The notes under the pieces: model-generated
What the model was told of the DNA's origin: nothing
Database searches by the model: none
What the model saw: only the letters and a program-made list of their open reading frames with translations
Made by a program: the position numbers and the translations under genes
In this document: positions 53,487 through 62,804 of the stretch, in pieces
How positions within the stretch are numbered: position 1 is the first letter of the stretch
Layout: each line of letters starts with the position of its first letter
Origin: Aestuariibaculum sp. M13
Lineage (GTDB): Bacteria; Bacteroidota; Bacteroidia; Flavobacteriales; Flavobacteriaceae
DNA length: 64,000 nt
Assembly: GCF_024723255.1 (NCBI RefSeq)
Contig: NZ_JANIAC010000003.1
Coordinates: 310,001 to 374,000 of the forward strand
Direction of reading: 5' to 3'

Positions 53487-54023
53487 TTACAACTCGACCT
53501 GAGCATTTTGTTGCTTAACAATATCGATGTAATCTTCAATAACAAATCCAGAAGGTTTAAATTTAGAACTTCGGTGTTTCGATTGTTCCTGGCGTTCGAT
53601 ACTTCTTGCAAAACGGCGTACACTGTCTTTCGTTTTTAAAATAATTCCGGGAACGGGTACATTTTTACCATTTTCGTCTTTGGCAACCATAGTAAAGTAT
53701 GATGAGTTACAATGCTTTTTCTCTCCGGTTTGAATATTTTCACTTTCTACGCGAACACCTATAACCATAGAGGTTCTACCGGTAAAGTTTACAGATGCTT
53801 TTAGGGTTACCAGTTCACCAACTTCAATAGGATTTAAAAAATCAACCTTATTAACAGAGGCCGTTACACAGTAATTTCTGGAGTGTTTTGAGGCGCAGGC
53901 AAACGCAATCTGGTCCATTAAACTCAAAATAAAACCACCGTGTATTTTTCCACTAAAATTAGAATGCGATGGCAGCATTAATTGGGTTAAGGTTATTTGA
54001 GATTCTTCTATGGTTTTAAACAT
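53487..54023 (-). CDS. Acyl-CoA thioesterase (hotdog fold, YciA/Acot type)
   Basis: A 178-residue cytoplasmic enzyme that hydrolyses acyl-CoA to free acid and CoA. Motifs of the family: NFSGKIHGGFILSLMDQIAFACASKHSR (catalytic Asp in MD) and VDFLNPIEVGELVTLKASVNFTGRTSM. The length is that of acyl-CoA thioesterase single-hotdog proteins. It ends in a lysine- and glutamine-rich tail (IVKQQNAQVEL). No operon partner. The chain length preference is unknown. Confidence 0.88.
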   Translation of the reverse strand: MFKTIEESQITLTQLMLPSHSNFSGKIHGGFILSLMDQIAFACASKHSRNYCVTASVNKVDFLNPIEVGELVTLKASVNFTGRTSMVIGVRVESENIQTGEKKHCNSSYFTMVAKDENGKNVPVPGIILKTKDSVRRFARSIERQEQSKHRSSKFKPSGFVIEDYIDIVKQQNAQVEL

Positions 54024-54196
54024 GAGTAATGACTTAATAATTAATTTTTAGGAGATTGAAATTCTAATATTTATCTAATATAATTATATCTCTTTGAGTT
54101 ATTCTAAGCTTAAATTTATTTTTCGTGAGTTTTAAAATAATTAAGTTTTTTAAAATTATTTTCTCAGTAAAAATACTTAGGTCTTGAAAATACCGT

Positions 54197-54230
54197 AAAT
54201 AAAAAACACCTGTGTAATACAGGTGTTCCT
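54197..54230 (-). terminator. rmuC terminator
   Basis: AACACCTGT / ACAGGTGTT around GTAAT; on the minus strand the stem is followed by TTTTTTATTT. It lies downstream of the rmuC stop. Confidence 0.88.
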
Positions 54231-54258
54231 TATAATTTATTGAAGCTAAAAGATTTAA

Positions 54259-55638
54259 TTATTCCTCTTCAGCACGTTTTAATAGTTTTTCGTTTTGCTG
54301 TTTTGTGGCTTTTGCTCCTAGCTTTTTAAGGTTCTCAACACGTTTAACCAGATTGCCTTTTCCAGTTAGTTTTACCATGGCACTCTCGTACGATTTTTGA
54401 ACGGTTCCTATCTGGTTTCCGACTTTAATTAATTCGTCGGTAAGGTTGACAAAAGAATCGTAAAGACGACCGGCTTGTGTAGCAATTTCAATAGCATTTT
54501 GTTGCTGCTTTTCGTTGTTCCACATCGTATCGATGGTTCTAAGGGTCGCCAAAAGGGTAGAAGGGGTTACAATAACAATATTCTTTTCAAAAGCTCTATT
54601 GTATATGCTGTTATCTTCGTTAACTACTACGGCAAAAGCAGGTTCTATCGGGATGAACATCAATACGAAATCAGGCGATTCGATATCGTATAAATCCTGA
54701 TAGTTTTTTTCTGAAAGTTGATCGACATGCTTTTTAATGGAGTTGACATGCGCTTTTAAAAAATTAGATTTGTCTTCATCTTCAGCATTTACATAGCGTT
54801 CGTAATCAACTAATGAAACTTTACTGTCAATAATCATTTTCTTATTATCCGGCAGATGTAAAACCACATCGGGTAATACGCGAGCACCGGTATCTAAAGT
54901 GAAATTTTGCTGAACAAAATATTCACGATCTTTTTCTAATCCCGATTTTTCTAATACACGCTCCAATACCAATTCGCCCCAGTTTCCCTGCATTTTACTG
55001 TCACCTTTTAAGGCGCGTGTCAGGTTTGTGGCTTCTTTGGTCATTTGCTGATTAAGGTCTTTAAGCCCCAATAATTGCTCCTTTAAGGCCGAATGCATAC
55101 TAATGCTTTCCTTTTGAGAATCTTCAACTTTCTTCTCGAAGCCTTGTATTTTTTCCTGTAACGGATTTAAAATATGTTTTAGGTTTTCTTTATTTTGAAG
55201 GGTGAATTTCTCCGATTTTTCGTCTAAAATCTTGTTAGCTAAATTTTCAAACTCTTTGGTGAATTTTTCCTGAAGCTTTTCTACTTCACTTTTTTGTTCC
55301 TCGTTTTTAAGTTTCAGATTTTCAAATTCTGTGTTTTTTATAGCCAATTCAGAATTTAAAAACTCTTTTTCACGACGAATGTCTTCACGCTCATGTTCAA
55401 CCTTAGAAATCGTTTCTTTGAATTCAATAATCTGTTTGTTGAACATTTCGGTTTGTTTATTCAGTTCAGATACTGAAGCTTGCTTCATGTCACTAAATTG
55501 CTGCTGCAAAATAGCATTGCGTTCCGTTAAGGCGCTCAGTTCGCTTTTGCCTTTTAATTTGTTGATAAGCATACCAATATAGGCACCGATACCCGCCGAA
55601 ATAACAATGACAAGAATAAGAATGAGGTTGTCGTTCAT
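54259..55638 (-). CDS. rmuC: RmuC-family DNA recombination protein
   Basis: A 459-residue protein with an N-terminal membrane helix (about 4-24), a long coiled coil (about 30-190) and the RmuC nuclease-like core: GNWGELVLERVLEKSGL, DTGARVLPDVVLHLPDNKKMIIDSKVS and FVLMFIPIEPAFA. The D-x-n-E-x-K-type residues (PDVV, IDSKVS) match the PD-(D/E)XK fold. In E. coli it limits inversions between short repeats. The start at 55638 fits the membrane helix. It is followed on the same strand by the thioesterase gene, across a terminator. Confidence 0.93.
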   Translation of the reverse strand: MNDNLILILVIVISAGIGAYIGMLINKLKGKSELSALTERNAILQQQFSDMKQASVSELNKQTEMFNKQIIEFKETISKVEHEREDIRREKEFLNSELAIKNTEFENLKLKNEEQKSEVEKLQEKFTKEFENLANKILDEKSEKFTLQNKENLKHILNPLQEKIQGFEKKVEDSQKESISMHSALKEQLLGLKDLNQQMTKEATNLTRALKGDSKMQGNWGELVLERVLEKSGLEKDREYFVQQNFTLDTGARVLPDVVLHLPDNKKMIIDSKVSLVDYERYVNAEDEDKSNFLKAHVNSIKKHVDQLSEKNYQDLYDIESPDFVLMFIPIEPAFAVVVNEDNSIYNRAFEKNIVIVTPSTLLATLRTIDTMWNNEKQQQNAIEIATQAGRLYDSFVNLTDELIKVGNQIGTVQKSYESAMVKLTGKGNLVKRVENLKKLGAKATKQQNEKLLKRAEEE

Positions 55639-55706
55639 GTAAAAATGTATTTATTCAAAGATAAATTTTTTACGAACGTATATTATGTTGAATTTTTAAA
55701 AGTTAT

Positions 55707-57431
55707 TTACAGCACCGATGTTGTAATGGCTATATCGCTGTCTTGCCAGGCTTTATTAAATTCGCTTTTTATTTTTTTCGCTTCTTTAGTTTTGCCTTGA
55801 GCAAGCAAGCTGTTATATAATCCCATTAACGACCAGCCGTTTTGTCTTAAATTGACTAAATCTTCTTTATAGACTTTTTCGGCGTCTTCATATCGTTTGG
55901 CTTTCATTAATATGTCTCCTAAATTTTGTCTTGGCGGAATATGCCACGCCGAGGGTTCGTTGTAAATTAAATCGTCTTCAATTGCGACAGCCTTTTCGAA
56001 ATGGGTAATAGCGGTGTTGTAATCTTTAGTGTTTGCCGCGATTTCACCTGAAACTATTTCATAAGCTAGTTTTGCAAGGATGGTGCCGCTATCGAAACCA
56101 GTGGCTAAATTGGTTGCCATATCCGGATCATTCATCAGAATATTAATTGCTTGAAGTTCTTCTTTGGCTTCTTTTAAGTTATTTTTTCGAGTGAATGCAA
56201 TCCCTCTTGTATAATGCCAGATGAGTTTTAAATGTTTAATGTCATCATTTGGTTTTGGATAGGTTAAAATATCATTCCATTTACCAAATCGGGTGTAGGC
56301 GAGTAGAGGCGTTGATGCAAAGTTTTGTAAAAAGTGAAGTTCTTTCATTTCACCAACCGGTACTTTTTCAGCGGTTTTTTTCGCCGCTTCAATTGCGAGT
56401 TGACTATTGCCTAATAAACTGGAAGCCGACCATAGAAAGTGAATGTTGTGCGGATAATATCCTAACGGATACATGCCTTGCGAAAAGCATTGAGAAATAT
56501 AGTCTTCATCAGCTAAAATGGCTTTTTGGTTGGCTTCAACGGCATCTTTATAACGACCAACTCTTATGTAAATATGGGATGGCATATGTACAATATGTCC
56601 AGCAGCTGGCATGAGAGAAGCCAGTTTTTCTGCACTTGGTACAGCCTTATCTGGTTTAGGTAGTTCTACCATATGAATGTAATAGTGGTGAGCTCCCGGG
56701 TTATCAGGATCTAGCTCCATGGCTTTTTCTAAAGCTGATTTAGCTTTGTCTATATTAGGCGAAGGATTCCCTTTTTTGTCCCAGTAATTCCATGGAACCG
56801 TATTCATTACTGATGCAGCATACAGCGTTTGTATGTCGCTATCGTTAGGATATTGAGCTACAACGTTCTCCATGGCTTTCATGTAAGCCATATTCAGTTC
56901 CTCAACATCTTTGGTTAAATCGGTAGAATAGCGATGTGTTAAAGCTTCAATAAGCGCCTGTTCTTTGGGCGATGCATTTTTCATTTGCTTCACAGCATTG
57001 GCAATAGCTTCGTTGTATTTAAGTTTTCGCTCATCATCAGGTTGAGGATCGTTTATATTCGGTCCTAGTGTATAGGCTTGCCCCCAGAATGCCATGGCAC
57101 AATTCGGGTCTAACCGTGATGCTTCCATAAAAGAGCGATGTGCCTCAGCATGATTAAAGGCATAGGTTAATCGAATACCCTGATTGAAAAATCGTTGAGC
57201 TAATTCGTTTTTAGTGCTTACTTTATAATTGTGATTACCCAGATTTTCAAAAAGTGGGGCGATTTGTTTGGTTGAGTCTATATTTTCTAAAAGAAACGCA
57301 GTAGAGGTACAGCTAATAGAATTAGCACCAATTTTACTGGTGTAATCAAAAGTGTCTTCCCGGTTTATTTTATATGAAATCGTTGCATACAGTATAACAG
57401 CTGTAAACAAAATGGTTAGTTTAGTTTTCAT
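55707..57431 (-). CDS. TPR-repeat exported protein
   Basis: A 574-residue protein with an N-terminal signal or anchor (residues 1-22) followed by about ten helix pairs of the TPR type, e.g. AQRFFNQGIRLTYAFNHAEAHRSFMEASRLDPNCAMAFWG (as two pieces) and KRYEDAEKVYKEDLVNLRQNGWSLMGLYNSLLAQGKTKEAKK. No enzyme domain is seen. Residues such as HMVELPKPDKAVPSAEKL and AAGHIVHMPSHIYIRVGRY are conserved in relatives and might form a metal or ligand pocket. Function unknown. Confidence 0.8.
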   Translation of the reverse strand: MKTKLTILFTAVILYATISYKINREDTFDYTSKIGANSISCTSTAFLLENIDSTKQIAPLFENLGNHNYKVSTKNELAQRFFNQGIRLTYAFNHAEAHRSFMEASRLDPNCAMAFWGQAYTLGPNINDPQPDDERKLKYNEAIANAVKQMKNASPKEQALIEALTHRYSTDLTKDVEELNMAYMKAMENVVAQYPNDSDIQTLYAASVMNTVPWNYWDKKGNPSPNIDKAKSALEKAMELDPDNPGAHHYYIHMVELPKPDKAVPSAEKLASLMPAAGHIVHMPSHIYIRVGRYKDAVEANQKAILADEDYISQCFSQGMYPLGYYPHNIHFLWSASSLLGNSQLAIEAAKKTAEKVPVGEMKELHFLQNFASTPLLAYTRFGKWNDILTYPKPNDDIKHLKLIWHYTRGIAFTRKNNLKEAKEELQAINILMNDPDMATNLATGFDSGTILAKLAYEIVSGEIAANTKDYNTAITHFEKAVAIEDDLIYNEPSAWHIPPRQNLGDILMKAKRYEDAEKVYKEDLVNLRQNGWSLMGLYNSLLAQGKTKEAKKIKSEFNKAWQDSDIAITTSVL

Positions 57432-57547
57432 AATATCAATCGTTTAGGGTTGTTTTAATTTACCTAAGGGGTAGGTGTAGAAACTGATTGATTATGAGGA
57501 AGCTTTGATATAAATTTAGTTAAATTGTTGATAATAAGAAAGTCCTG

Positions 57548-58342
57548 TTACTTTTTAATGCGGAAACTTCCGGTTTTTTCATCAAAAGCAATAAGGTCTT
57601 TAGGAAATAATTTTTCAAAAGCTCCACTTTTAATCAGGTTGCAGGGCTGATCGATTTCCACTTCACCTTTAGTCATAACAATCATACTATCACATAGCTG
57701 AATAGCCAGATCAATTTCGTGTGATGAGAACAAAATGGTTTTCCCCGTTTCCTTGGCTAGTTTTTTAAGCAATTTTAAAATATATGCTTTGTGATACATA
57801 TCCAAATGCGTTGTTGGTTCGTCCAGAATAATCAGATTAGTATCTTGAGCCAACGCTCTTGCAATCATGACTTTCTGCAGCTGACCATCACTTAATTCAA
57901 AACATTTTTTGTGCTTGATATCTTCAATGTGGGTTTGCTCCAAGGCTTGATTAACAACGCTAATATCTTCGTTCGTTAGGTTTCCAACCCAATTAGTGTA
58001 AGGTTGTCTTCCTAATGCCACCAATTCGAAAACCGATAAGTTTTTAGAAATCATTTTTTCGGTTAACACCAAACTTAAAATTTTAGCTAAATCAATGGCG
58101 CTTTGTTTTTCTATGGGTTTGTTGTTTATAAAAACTCGTCCGTTAATTGGAGTTTGTACCTTGGTAAGCGTGCGAAGCAGTGTAGATTTCCCAATACCAT
58201 TGGCACCAACAAGTCCAACCAATTCGCCTTGATGCAATTCAATATTAATGTTAGAAGCAATAACAGTTTGTTCTTTTTTGGAAATATAACCAATGCTTAA
58301 ATTTTCGGTTTTTAAAATGATATGTTGTTTGTTGTTTTCCAC
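57548..58342 (-). CDS. btuD: ABC transporter ATPase for cobalamin (BtuD/FecE type)
   Basis: A 264-residue ATPase with Walker A GANGIGKST (46-54), signature LSDGQLQKVMIARA, Walker B LIILDEPTTHLD and the H-loop FSSHEIDL. The family also serves haem and ferric siderophore uptake. The cobalamin call comes from the location: it closes a btuF-btuC-btuD operon divergent from a receptor gene with a cobalamin riboswitch. It starts 14 bases after the permease stop. Confidence 0.82.
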   Translation of the reverse strand: MENNKQHIILKTENLSIGYISKKEQTVIASNINIELHQGELVGLVGANGIGKSTLLRTLTKVQTPINGRVFINNKPIEKQSAIDLAKILSLVLTEKMISKNLSVFELVALGRQPYTNWVGNLTNEDISVVNQALEQTHIEDIKHKKCFELSDGQLQKVMIARALAQDTNLIILDEPTTHLDMYHKAYILKLLKKLAKETGKTILFSSHEIDLAIQLCDSMIVMTKGEVEIDQPCNLIKSGAFEKLFPKDLIAFDEKTGSFRIKK

Positions 58343-58356
58343 TGAAATTTATCTAT

Positions 58357-59388
58357 TTAAAATATCATTTTACGTTTTCTTACCAATAACCAGATAATTA
58401 CCGGAGCACCAATTAAAGCCGTAATGGCATTGATTGGAAGGGTTAAGTCACTATTTGGAACCTGAGAAATACTATCGCAAACCAGCATAATTATCGAACC
58501 AAACAAAAACACGGCAGGTAATAAAATTTTATGATTTGAGGTGTTGAAAATCTGGCGTGTTAAATGCGGAATAGCTAAACCAATAAACGCTATAGGGCCG
58601 GCAAAAGCAGTGATAGTTCCGGCAAGTAAACTTGTAGCAATGATGATAGCTAAACGGCTTCTTTTAATATTTAAACCTAAACTTTTGGCGTAATTTTCAC
58701 CTAATAACAAAGTGTTTAACGATTTTATAGAGCCGATACTAATTAACAATCCGAAGCTGTAAATTATTGAAAATATTAAGAGTTCATGCCACGATAAATT
58801 GCCTAAACTTCCAAATCCCCAGAAAATATATTGCTGTAACTGTTCGGCAGAACCAAAATATGAGAGCATACTCACTACTGAAGCTGTAATGCTGGCAAAC
58901 ATAAGTCCGATAATTAAAATGGCCATGGTATCCCGAACTTTTAAAGAGGTGATTAAGACTGCAAAAAGAACAAGAAAACTTCCTAAACTGGCAGCAATAA
59001 CAACACTCCATTTCGACATTAAAAAGGCAGCGAATACACTTCCGAATAAACCCGATCCTAAAATAATGGTTGCAACCCCCAAACTGGCTCCCGAGCTGAT
59101 TCCTAAAACAAACGGGCCTGCTAAGGGATTTCTGAATAAGGTTTGCATGAGTAATCCGGAAATACCTAACCCTGAACCAACTAAAATAGCAGTCACAGCT
59201 TTAGGTAAGCGGTAGTTAATAATAATGTAATTCCATGATTCCTGCGAGGTATTACTACCTGTTAGACTATTAAAAACATCTTTTAAAGGAATGTAAACCG
59301 AACCTAAACTTATATTGGTAAAAAAGCACATTACCAACAAAACGGTAAGTACCAAAAATGATATCTTATATGTTTTTAAGGATGTCAA
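58357..59388 (-). CDS. btuC: FecCD-family permease for cobalamin (BtuC type)
   Basis: A 343-residue inner-membrane protein with nine or ten hydrophobic helices. FecCD motifs are clear: RLPKAVTAILVGSGLGISGLLMQTLFRNPLAGPFVLGISSGASLG and GPIAFIGLAIPHLTRQIFN (the contact site for the ATPase). The gene begins right after the stop of the binding-protein gene, without any gap. Substrate by context only, as for the ATPase. Confidence 0.85.
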   Translation of the reverse strand: MTSLKTYKISFLVLTVLLVMCFFTNISLGSVYIPLKDVFNSLTGSNTSQESWNYIIINYRLPKAVTAILVGSGLGISGLLMQTLFRNPLAGPFVLGISSGASLGVATIILGSGLFGSVFAAFLMSKWSVVIAASLGSFLVLFAVLITSLKVRDTMAILIIGLMFASITASVVSMLSYFGSAEQLQQYIFWGFGSLGNLSWHELLIFSIIYSFGLLISIGSIKSLNTLLLGENYAKSLGLNIKRSRLAIIIATSLLAGTITAFAGPIAFIGLAIPHLTRQIFNTSNHKILLPAVFLFGSIIMLVCDSISQVPNSDLTLPINAITALIGAPVIIWLLVRKRKMIF

Positions 59389-60534
59389 TTATTCTAAGCG
59401 TTTAAAAAAGTAAAGATCATAATTTTTTAAGAGTTCCGGATGACAAATTTTAATCAGGTCTTTTAAAACTAAATCGGGTCTGGTCATGCCTAACTCAAAA
59501 TACAAAACGCCGCCGGTGGCTCCAGTGGTATTTGTGAATGAGTAAATATTTTTAGTTTCAAAAGCTTTAAAGGTCGCATGATGTGGGTTTCCATTTTTAA
59601 GACTTTCCATACTGGTATAATTTGATGGACTTAACCAGATATCGGCATCTTTGGCTTTAGCAAATACGGTTTCAAAATTTAAGGATAAACTACCTGTTCC
59701 TTTAGAATCGCTCCATAGATAGTTAGTATGTGCGTCTTCAAGAAGTTGAGCCTCGGTACTTGTTCCATTAGGTAAATACCAAATGTCTTTGTGCATAGCA
59801 CCACTTAAAATGGTAGGTCTTGTTTGTGTGTTTTTAGCTAGTTTTTTAGCTTCTAAATAGTCGGTTTCTATACGATTAAAGATGGAATCTGCCTGTTGTT
59901 CTTTATTAAATAATACCCCGAAAAATTTTATCCATTCGGCCTTTGCTAAAGGAGAACTTTCTACCCAATCCCCATTAAAGATTACCGGAATTCCAGATTT
60001 TTTTATGGTTTCCAAAGATTTGTTTTTTCCGTCAATACCAAAACCAACAACAACCTCGGGTTGGGTTGCTAATAAAACTTCGGTATTTATACCTTCATTT
60101 TTTCCAAGCTCTCTAATGTTTCCGGAATCTACCAGAGCCCTTATTTTTTCAGATGAAATGAAATCGGTTCCGGGAAATCCTACCAAAGTATTTTCTGCAT
60201 TTAAAAGTTCTAATCCCGGTAAATGTGTGGTACTGGTCACCACTATTTTATTTATTGGAAGTGTGACGATGCCATCAAATTCATTAGGGTTTAAAGCTAT
60301 TTTAGGAAGTATGCTATCTTCAACCAAAGCATATTTATAAACTTTATCAGCATTTGGCCATGGGTTAGATATGGTTAGAATTTTATATTGATTTGTTGCG
60401 CTTATAGAAAAACCTTTGGCGTAGTTTAATGGAATTTCAGTAACGGGTTGGTTTGAAATTTCAACTGGTTTAGTTTTCTTTTTACAAGCTATAAGCGTAA
60501 TAAAAAATAGGACTATTAAAAACGTTTTTTTCAA
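59389..60534 (-). CDS. btuF: Cobalamin-binding lipoprotein (BtuF type)
   Basis: A periplasmic binding protein of the two-lobe type III family with lipobox LIAC. The first lobe has VTSTTHLPGLELLNAENTLVGFPG and the second has LEDAHTNYLWSD and FETVFAKAKDADIWL. The ATG at 60555 lies over a -7 box, so I prefer TTG at 60534, which gives the usual M-KKTFLIVLFFITLIAC signal. The choice is tentative. First gene of the btuFCD operon; cobalamin is inferred from the adjacent riboswitch. Confidence 0.78.
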   Translation of the reverse strand: MKKTFLIVLFFITLIACKKKTKPVEISNQPVTEIPLNYAKGFSISATNQYKILTISNPWPNADKVYKYALVEDSILPKIALNPNEFDGIVTLPINKIVVTSTTHLPGLELLNAENTLVGFPGTDFISSEKIRALVDSGNIRELGKNEGINTEVLLATQPEVVVGFGIDGKNKSLETIKKSGIPVIFNGDWVESSPLAKAEWIKFFGVLFNKEQQADSIFNRIETDYLEAKKLAKNTQTRPTILSGAMHKDIWYLPNGTSTEAQLLEDAHTNYLWSDSKGTGSLSLNFETVFAKAKDADIWLSPSNYTSMESLKNGNPHHATFKAFETKNIYSFTNTTGATGGVLYFELGMTRPDLVLKDLIKICHPELLKNYDLYFFKRLE

Positions 60535-60551
60535 GATGAATAAAATTTGTG

Positions 60552-60579
60552 TCAAAAGTAAGATTAATTAATCTTTTGA
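60552..60579. promoter_or_regulatory. Divergent promoter with nested palindromes between btuF and btuB
   Basis: AAGATTAATTAATCTT (60560-60575) is a perfect 16-bp palindrome. It is nested in TCAAAAG (60552-60558) and CTTTTGA (60573-60579), also complements. The minus-strand -7 box for btuF, TACTTTTG (60560 to 60553), overlaps the first arm. The layout suggests a protein operator next to the riboswitch. Confidence 0.55.
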
Positions 60580-60602
60580 ATAAAACATTAGACTAAAAGG
60601 TT

Positions 60603-60610
60603 TACTTTTG
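60603..60610 (+). promoter_or_regulatory. -7 box of the btuB riboswitch transcript
   Basis: TACTTTTG followed by C is an exact -7 box, 8 bases before the first bases of the riboswitch. A TTG at 60576-60578 is 24 bases upstream, longer than usual. Confidence 0.55.
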
Positions 60611-60617
60611 CTGCGAA

Positions 60618-60785
60618 ATTTGGTTTTGTTGGCTTCACGCCAACGAATTAAAAGGGAATCTGGTGTAATTCCAGAACTGTTCCCGCAACTGTAAGCTACA
60701 AAGCTTCATGCAAAACTTCAATGTCACTGAAGAGTAATCTTTGGGAAGACCAGCATGAAGACGCAAGTCAGGAGACCTGCCATTT
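60618..60785 (+). promoter_or_regulatory. Cobalamin riboswitch aptamer
   Basis: The conserved order is present: AAAAGGGAATCTGGTG, then TCCAGAACTGTTCCCGCAACTGTAAGC (as two overlapping pieces), then GTCACTG, TTTGGGAAGACC and the B12 box GCAAGTCAGGAGACCTGCC at 60763-60781. Adenosylcobalamin or a related form binds here and lowers expression of the downstream receptor gene. After the aptamer come two small hairpins (60801-60823 and 60824-60841) without a T-run, so control is probably at translation. Confidence 0.95.
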
Positions 60786-60865
60786 TCAAAACAAATAAGT
60801 TAAACTTTCGGGATAAAAGTTTACGTATGTAAATCCATGCGGTTCTCGAGTAATTATTCATTAAA

Positions 60866-62737
60866 ATGAACAAAAAAACAAGTGTTTTTGGTGTACTGTG
60901 TTTTGGTATATCTATGGTTGGTTTTGCCCAACAACATCAGGAAGTAGCAACAATTGAGGAATTAGATGAAATTGTTATTTCCGATTCGCGTTTCGAATTA
61001 AAGCGTGAGCATTCAGGTAAAACGGTAATTAAAATTTCAAGACAGGAAATAGAAAACAATCAAGGAAAAAACATTGCAGAATTAATCAATACGAAAAGTG
61101 GTATTGAAATTAACGGAAGCCGAAGTGTTGAAGGTCAGAATTTAGGATACTATGTGCGCGGAGGTAGTACCAGACAGGTTTTAATTTTGGTAGATGGTAT
61201 TGCTGTTAACGACCCTTCCTTGGTGTCTAATGAGTTCGATTTACGTCTTTTCGATTTAAACACCGTTGAATCTATAGAGATTATAAAGGGAGCAGCCAGT
61301 ACCTTGTACGGTAATGCTGCTGCAACAGCTGTGATTAACATCACCACAAAAAAGGCTTCAAGCAATACGGTTTCTGGAAATTTTATGTCGGTAATAGGAA
61401 CGAATCAATCTCAGGATGATTCAGATTATAACCCTTCGAGTTTTACCAATAATGTTTCGGTGAATGGAACGGCTAACAAATTTAATTATTTGGCAAGTTT
61501 TGGCAATCGTTTTGTAGATGGTTTATCGGCGGCAAAATCAGACAATCCAGAGGAAGACACTTTTAACAGGTTTAATACTAACCTTAAATTAGGGTACGAG
61601 TTTAATGATGCTTTTAATATTTTGGCATTTGCAAGTTATGATAAATTGAAAACCGATATCGATGGTTTTCCTGCGCCTTCTTACACTTTAGCAGATACCG
61701 ACGATGAATACCACAGCGAACAAACACGAGTAGGGATTTCACCTAAATTTACGTATGTCAACGGAAGTGTACAAGTGAATGCAGCATACTCTAAAATAGA
61801 CAGAGAAAGTATTTCAGATTATTCTACCACCAATGAAGCAGGGAGTTTTGTAGTTGATGCTTTCAATAAGTATGTGTTTAACGAGACGCTTTTTACAATT
61901 GCTGGTTTAAATTTTACAGAATATAAAAGTTTATTTGCAGACGAAGAAAGCTATACCAACACCGATCCCTATTTAAATGCTGTTTATGTATCGCCTTTCG
62001 GATTAAATATTAATGCCGGTGCTCGTTTAAATAACCATAGTGAATATGGTTCGCATCTGGTTTATAATGTAAATCCTTCGTATAGTTTGCCTTTAACTGA
62101 AGGATATGTAAAAGCTTTCGGATCGTATGCGACCTCATTTATAGCTCCTAATTTATCGCAGTTATTTGGTTATTATGGTGCAAATCCTGATTTAGAACCA
62201 GAGGAGAATTTAACCATTGAAGGAGGGTTAGAGTTCAATACTGAAAAAGGGATTCGATTGAATGCTTTATATTTCCATAGAGATGAAGAGAACACAATTA
62301 TTTATACTACAGGTTACGAAAATGCAACGACCGATGCTAAAGTACAGGGGGTTGAGGTGGAAGCAGAGGTGAAACCTTGTAATGCTGTTGTGTTTACAGC
62401 AAATTATACCTTTACCGAATTAATTGATGGAACACGTTTACGTTTACCTAAACATAAAGCTAATGCTGGTTTGGGGTATAATTTTAGTGTGAATACTTAT
62501 GCGTCTTTAAATTATCAGTTTGTAGGAAGTAGAATGGATACCGATTTTTCCATTTACCAAAATGTAGACTTAGATTCGTTTTCTTTAGTAGATTTATATT
62601 TCAGCCATAAATTATTAGAAAACAGATTGAAACTTTTTGCAGGAGTAACCAACTTATTAAATGAAGATTATGTTGAAGTTATAGGTTATACCACAAAGGG
62701 TAGAAATGTTAATGTAGGTTTGAATATCAGTTTATAG
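60866..62737 (+). CDS. btuB: TonB-dependent cobalamin receptor
   Basis: A 623-residue outer-membrane receptor that takes up vitamin B12 with energy from TonB. Signal peptide ends VGFAQ. The TonB box region lies about ELDEIVISDSR. The plug domain has NIAELINTKSGIEINGSRSVEGQNLGYYVRGG (as two pieces) and EIIKGAASTLYGNAAATAVINI; the rest is the barrel ending in NVGLNISL. Length is near E. coli BtuB (614). The cobalamin riboswitch directly upstream fixes the substrate. Terminator follows. Confidence 0.93.
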   Translation: MNKKTSVFGVLCFGISMVGFAQQHQEVATIEELDEIVISDSRFELKREHSGKTVIKISRQEIENNQGKNIAELINTKSGIEINGSRSVEGQNLGYYVRGGSTRQVLILVDGIAVNDPSLVSNEFDLRLFDLNTVESIEIIKGAASTLYGNAAATAVINITTKKASSNTVSGNFMSVIGTNQSQDDSDYNPSSFTNNVSVNGTANKFNYLASFGNRFVDGLSAAKSDNPEEDTFNRFNTNLKLGYEFNDAFNILAFASYDKLKTDIDGFPAPSYTLADTDDEYHSEQTRVGISPKFTYVNGSVQVNAAYSKIDRESISDYSTTNEAGSFVVDAFNKYVFNETLFTIAGLNFTEYKSLFADEESYTNTDPYLNAVYVSPFGLNINAGARLNNHSEYGSHLVYNVNPSYSLPLTEGYVKAFGSYATSFIAPNLSQLFGYYGANPDLEPEENLTIEGGLEFNTEKGIRLNALYFHRDEENTIIYTTGYENATTDAKVQGVEVEAEVKPCNAVVFTANYTFTELIDGTRLRLPKHKANAGLGYNFSVNTYASLNYQFVGSRMDTDFSIYQNVDLDSFSLVDLYFSHKLLENRLKLFAGVTNLLNEDYVEVIGYTTKGRNVNVGLNISL

Positions 62738-62755
62738 ATATATTTAAATTTTGAA

Positions 62756-62792
62756 ATAAAAAGGGCGTTCTAAATGGAACGCCCTTTTTTAT
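62756..62792 (+). terminator. Bidirectional terminator, btuB / Dph6-like gene
   Basis: AAAAGGGCGTTC / GAACGCCCTTTTTT around TAAATG. Both strands have homopolymer runs, so it can also serve the convergent gene. Confidence 0.92.
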
Positions 62793-62804
62793 GTTGTGTA
62801 CATA

